From: Paracyclopina nana
Taxonomy: Eukaryota > Arthropoda > Copepoda > Cyclopoida > Cyclopettidae
Length of the DNA stretch: 64,000 bases
Direction of reading: 5' to 3'
Assembly (NCBI GenBank): GCA_019096065.1
Contig: JAGUCH010000001.1
Location: forward strand, 16,058,001-16,122,000
Of this stretch, positions 60,049-64,000 are shown piece by piece. The notes beneath the pieces are model-generated. The model saw only the letters and a program-made list of their open reading frames with translations. It was not told where the DNA came from and made no database searches. Numbering within the stretch: position 1 is the stretch's first letter; each line of letters opens with the position of its first letter. The position numbers and the translations under genes were made by a program.

Positions 60049-61226
60049 TCAAACGGTCAAATGCGGCAAATCAACCAGAATCCACGTGAACAGCCTTTTG
60101 GCCACGACCTCGACTGGCTTGTATTTGAGTGAGTTGTAGCCATCTTTGTCGATCCTCTTGGCACCCGAGTACAAGTACTTGAACCGGTCAGGATTGGCCT
60201 TGTCCTTGCTATGCTTGAGCATCCGGTACCGAGCGATGTTGGCCGGGTATCTCGAGATGTACAGCTTCTTCTGCCTCAGTCTGTTTGACATGTCATCATC
60301 TTCTCCACCCCAGCCCCAGAACATGTTGGAAAAGCCATTCACTTGTCTGAACTGGTCCACAGTCATGGCTGACACTCCGCCAAAGATGTCATCATAGGGA
60401 AGACGGTACAAAAAGCTGCATTAAAAACGGGGAATCAATAAAGAAGCGTTCTCATTAAGCCTGAGACTTTTTACTTGTTGATGGCCACTGACATGTGCCT
60501 CGGCTGGACAGGACAGCTGTAGAGATTTCGGTCATCCTCTGGAAGCAAATCAACATCATGGAAGATGAAGCACTGGAAGTCGTAGCTTTTGAGCGCTTCA
60601 GCAGCGCCCACATTCATCAGCATTGCCCGATTAAAAGGCTCAGCGCCATGTTGTTCAACAATGAAAATCCCATAATCCAACTGCTGTCTCGGCAGAAAAG
60701 AGTGCATATGAAGCAGAAATGTCCGCAAATGCTCTTCCCTGTCACGATACGGAACTATGATGGCAACACGATGTCTGGCAGCGCATTTGGGAGGCTTGTA
60801 GCGGCCTCCCGAGGACAAAAAGTCGAACTTGGCCTCGATTTGCTCCATCGTGGGAATTTCGGTCGTTTCCACCTTGACAGCTCCGTGGAGGCCAGGAGGA
60901 ATCATGGGGCAGACTTTGAGGCTTGCCACAGTAGCATTGGCGTCCTCTGCCAACGTCAAATTGTTCGAGGCTGAGGTCGTTGAGGCCACAGTGGCCTCGG
61001 TTGGGTCATCTTGAGGCGTGGGCTCGAGGTATTCAGAGAGGCTGTCAAGGATGCCAGAGCTCCTCTCGCTCTTCTCCAGGTAGAAAAGCGTCCTCGACTG
61101 GCCTGGCCTCCGCTGTTTTTCACTCACTTGCAGCAGACTCAAATATTGGAGGCCAATGAGGCAAAAGATGATGGCGATCAGAGCCTTGAGAGTCAAATAC
61201 GTCCTCGAGACGCCGGAAGCAGGCAT
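60049..61226 (-). CDS. Beta-1,4-GalNAc/Gal transferase (GT7 family)
   Basis: Two exons, 61226-60475 and 60415-60049, separated by a 59-bp GT-AG intron, give 372 residues, usual for the family. It is a type II Golgi membrane protein: short cytoplasmic end, membrane anchor at about 15-32, a stem to about 130, then the GT7 catalytic domain. Visible motifs: VAIIVPYRDREEHL near 147, FNRAMLMNVG near 195, the metal-binding DVD at 224-226, FGGVSAM at 262-268, and the acceptor-site WGWGGEDDD at 284-292. The residue matching bovine B4GALT1 Tyr289 is Ile261, with identical spacing from DVD; Ile or Leu here is associated with UDP-GalNAc use in invertebrate enzymes. I therefore predict a beta-1,4-N-acetylgalactosaminyltransferase that makes LacdiNAc or arthroseries glycolipids. 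The stop is followed by a repeat-bearing 3' region. Confidence 0.93.
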
Positions 61227-61769
61227 TTTGTGATGAGTAGATTTGTGGTGAGATTGTTCGTCGTCCCCATCGGCCTCTGGAGGCCGCCAGAGCTCCAGGA
61301 GAGACCAGAATGATGGAGGCTCTTGAGTACTTTATGCAGCAACAACAAGGATCACTTTTGCGGGATCGAATTTCAAGACTGCCACTATTTTGCTCGAGCG
61401 AAAAACAAGCTCGATCTCACTAAAGAAACCTTTTTTAAACAATTTTATTTTACATTTAATTACTGTTTTAGTAGTATTGAATTGAAGTGAAATTGGCTAC
61501 ATTAGTGTTTCTTGGCGGAGTTTCCTTTAAATTAACAAAATTGAAATGAGCCTTAGGTTTGTATGCTCGCTTTACCAATTCAGAACTGACGTCAGGCAGA
61601 GGAACGTCCTGTAGTTGTTATCAATTCCGCCAAAATGGAGCGAAAAATGCCAAAATGGCAAAACAGCTACCAGAGGTCCATTTAAGAGTTCATGCAGTAA
61701 GTGATTATAAAAATAAAGGAACTTGTTTTTCAATTGAAAAAACTGGAAGCGCTAGACTATTTCTGTATC
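61227..61769. promoter_or_regulatory. Upstream region of the glycosyltransferase
   Basis: The spacer between symplekin's 3' end and the glycosyltransferase start, both on minus; it should contain the latter's promoter and leader. I see no clear TATA box or extra gene. Confidence 0.4.
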
Positions 61770-61775
61770 TTTATT
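61770..61775 (-). terminator. Poly(A) signal of symplekin
   Basis: AATAAA on minus about 22 bases after the symplekin stop, implying an unusually short 3' untranslated region. Confidence 0.7.
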
Positions 61776-61796
61776 TAGTTACATAGTGATCATAGT

Positions 61797-64000
61797 TCAA
61801 CTTTCTTCCACCGGAGCATCATCAACGGACTCTGCTGCCTCCTCCTCTTGATCATCCTCCTTTTTAGGCTCGCCCTTTATGTAGTCGTTGTACAAGACCT
61901 TCATTGTCCTCGCGGACACGTGAGCTCTCTGGGACTCGTTAAAATTCTGAACATGGACCAACAAAGGATCGCGAATATGAGGAGCCTCGTCCAGAAATTG
62001 CTCCAATTGAGCGGGAGGAAGCTGCAGCATCACCGAAAAGCTTTGAGGAATCGTTTTCTCGCAGCATTTGATGAACCCATCCCATATGACTTTCTGCTTC
62101 CACACTTGCTTCGTGATCAGCCTCTGCAAAATGTTGGTAATGAAACCAACCATGTTTGGGTACATGGCCAAGGATTGAATCACAGTCCTCATAAATAGGA
62201 TTGGAAGGTTGGGCTGCTCCATCAGCTTTTGAAGCACGATTGCTAATACTTCTTGAGTGTACACAGACTTCTCCACAAAGCAGAGCTTTGTGGCATTGAC
62301 CACTGTTTTCGTATGAGCGGGCTCGTTCCCCAAGTTGTGCAAGGCAATCAGCAGCTCTGCAGGAGGCATAGGGCCCTTGTCATTGCTCCAGAGCCTATGA
62401 AACACCTCCTTGACGACCGCATTGGATAAATGAATCAGCTTGGGCAAGCACTGCACAATTTCACTTTTCGTCAGTCCATTCAACACTGGGATCAAGAACC
62501 TCACATCCTCGACCCTTTCCTCGTATAGCTTTTTGATCTTCTCCACAAGCTCCGGAGTTGGCATGGACTTGTCAGTCAGAATGTGGACTATTCTCGTGAT
62601 CAACGTCTCTGACCCTGGCAAAGGGTTGTCCAACAGTGCCATTAATCCAGGACTGTTCATGGGCACCTTGCTGATGGGATTATCTAGCTCCCTCAAAATG
62701 GTGTGCTTCACACTTACTGGCTTGCCTCCCATGTTGGCCTCGGAGTATACCATAGTTTTGGCATTGGTATACACTTCCGACAAACTTTTCAGCAGGTTTT
62801 GGTTCTTCGGTAGCAAGCTGAGAAAAAGGTACAGGCACACTTTGACAGTGTCCTCCATCCAGACACCGATCTTTTGAGACCTTCCTCTATCCACGGAAAA
62901 CAAAAGAGCGGGCGGAGAGGGGCTGAGCAGAAACTTGAGGTACATGACAGCATATTCTTCAATGATGTTTTTAAAGTCTCCCTCTGCGTGCAACTGGAGG
63001 ACGGTCAAAATCGCAGTTTGCCTCACTTCAGCTAAATCGTGCGAGCAGAACTCGAGCAAAAAGTTCAAGCAATTCAGCTTCTTGGTAGGCCTTCGAATCA
63101 CCAAATCTTTCATCAGGTTGACAACAGTGATGGCTGACCCCATAACTGTGATGAAGCTCTTGAGGAGATCTATCGCTTCTTCCGTGATAATTGGACTTTC
63201 GAGGTACAATCTGCGAGTAAGGTTTTCTCGCTCTTTCCCATCAGTTCTCTCAATCACTCCTCTGATGATGGTGCACAGAATGATATTGTACTCCGAGTCG
63301 TCCATTTTGCGGCTCAAAAGGTTGGAATTCCTATGGAATCCCTGGTAGAAGCAGTACTCGTCGTACAACCAGGAAAGCGCCAAGTCGATTCTCTTGCCAA
63401 AGTCAGCAAAAATGTAGGAGACCAGAGCTGACTTGGCAACATCTGGAAAACGAGCTCCCATAGTAGAAAGGATTTTGCTCCTGGCCTCAACCACTCCCCC
63501 AATCAAAGCCGATTTCTCCGATTTGAGGATCCTGAGGGTGGCTCGCAACATCAAGCCCTTTTTCTCGTCGGAAGTGAGGGGTTGCGTGATCTCGGCTAAT
63601 TTTAGAGACCTTGTCCTTGAGGTGGTCTTTTTGGTGACACCAGCAGGAGTAAGTTGAACCTTGCTTTTCTTTCCTGGTATTCTTCTGCTTCCAATTGATT
63701 CCAAGTCAGCTGAACCGATCACAGCAATTCTCGAGTCCACCAGCGAAGAGCTGTTTACTGCGGCTGTAGAGTCTTCTTCCTCGTCAGAGTCATGAACGGT
63801 AGGAAGGGGAATGGTGCTGCTTTTATCGCGGATCTCCTTGACTCCAGGACCAAGGCCAACAGCTGTCATTTGGGCTGCCAACAGCCTTGACACGTGCTTG
63901 ATTTGAGTCTCGGTGCCTGCTGCATCGATGGGAGTGTACGAGTTGGAAAATTGCGGAGGAACGTCACGAGGCAGCATTGGCAAGCTTCTCATGACCATTT
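61797..64000 (-). CDS. SYM: Symplekin, C-terminal part (cut by window edge)
   Basis: The frame is open from the window edge to a stop at 61797, covering 733 codons from an internal Met; the N-terminal part of the gene lies beyond 64000. Symplekin (Pta1 in yeast) is the scaffold of the CPSF cleavage machinery and of the histone pre-mRNA processing complex, in the nucleus. Recognition rests on the QFSNSYTPIDAAGTETQIKH and LAAQMTAVGLGPG region after the N-terminal HEAT domain, followed by helical repeats and the conserved Symplekin C-terminal domain from about visible residue 486 (ELVEKIKKLYEERVEDVRFL) to about 666 (LPPAQLEQFLDEAP). The tail is acidic. No intron interrupts the visible part. Confidence 0.96.
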   Translation of the reverse strand, partial: MVMRSLPMLPRDVPPQFSNSYTPIDAAGTETQIKHVSRLLAAQMTAVGLGPGVKEIRDKSSTIPLPTVHDSDEEEDSTAAVNSSSLVDSRIAVIGSADLESIGSRRIPGKKSKVQLTPAGVTKKTTSRTRSLKLAEITQPLTSDEKKGLMLRATLRILKSEKSALIGGVVEARSKILSTMGARFPDVAKSALVSYIFADFGKRIDLALSWLYDEYCFYQGFHRNSNLLSRKMDDSEYNIILCTIIRGVIERTDGKERENLTRRLYLESPIITEEAIDLLKSFITVMGSAITVVNLMKDLVIRRPTKKLNCLNFLLEFCSHDLAEVRQTAILTVLQLHAEGDFKNIIEEYAVMYLKFLLSPSPPALLFSVDRGRSQKIGVWMEDTVKVCLYLFLSLLPKNQNLLKSLSEVYTNAKTMVYSEANMGGKPVSVKHTILRELDNPISKVPMNSPGLMALLDNPLPGSETLITRIVHILTDKSMPTPELVEKIKKLYEERVEDVRFLIPVLNGLTKSEIVQCLPKLIHLSNAVVKEVFHRLWSNDKGPMPPAELLIALHNLGNEPAHTKTVVNATKLCFVEKSVYTQEVLAIVLQKLMEQPNLPILFMRTVIQSLAMYPNMVGFITNILQRLITKQVWKQKVIWDGFIKCCEKTIPQSFSVMLQLPPAQLEQFLDEAPHIRDPLLVHVQNFNESQRAHVSARTMKVLYNDYIKGEPKKEDDQEEEAAESVDDAPVEES

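Overview
This window is animal nuclear DNA, most likely from an arthropod. It has spliced genes with several very short introns (58-63 bp) next to longer ones, AT-rich spacers, CAG and GC microsatellites, many short inverted-repeat elements, and a BEL/Pao retrotransposon, a class known only from animals. A crustacean would fit, but the species cannot be fixed from the sequence.

Layout. Bases 1-19,000 hold no gene I can name: spacer or very long intron, with dispersed repeats (1675-2060 and an inverted relative at 10132-10540), a tRNA-like relic, a 162-bp foldback and a 168-bp MITE. At 19078-19725 (minus) lies the first coding exon of a Gln/Ala-rich protein; its other exons may lie anywhere to the left. 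From 21,900 to 27,300 there is a compact cluster: a one-exon CTC1-like gene (telomere CST complex, minus) and, divergently, a five-exon VAP gene (ER membrane contact-site receptor, plus). Bases 29578-41368 are one complete, apparently recent BEL/Pao LTR retrotransposon on the minus strand, with identical-looking 289-bp LTRs, a 5-bp target duplication, a tRNA-Lys-type primer site, an intact 2577-aa Gag-Pol and a second large intact ORF (991 aa) where an env gene would sit. Bases 41,374-54,369 are mostly spacer with possible promoter islands and a palindromic element. At 54370-58389 (plus) is a three-exon secreted, Cys-rich, probably GPI-anchored protein. On the minus strand at the right end are a beta-1,4-GalNAc/Gal transferase (60049-61226) and the C-terminal 733 codons of symplekin (61797 to the window edge).

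The host genes are unrelated housekeeping or secretory functions (telomere end protection, ER contact sites, Golgi glycosylation, mRNA 3'-end processing); nothing suggests they form one pathway. The strongest novelty is in the retrotransposon. It has an unrecognised zinc-knuckle protein downstream of pol. It also carries 27 copies of an odd-centred dyad, GCG-N-CGC, scattered through the LTRs and both ORFs; in 23 of them the flanking bases differ but stay complementary, giving arms of at least five bases. The copies fall in different reading frames, so protein coding does not explain them. At least three bare cores were seen in the rest of the window and none has complementary flanks.
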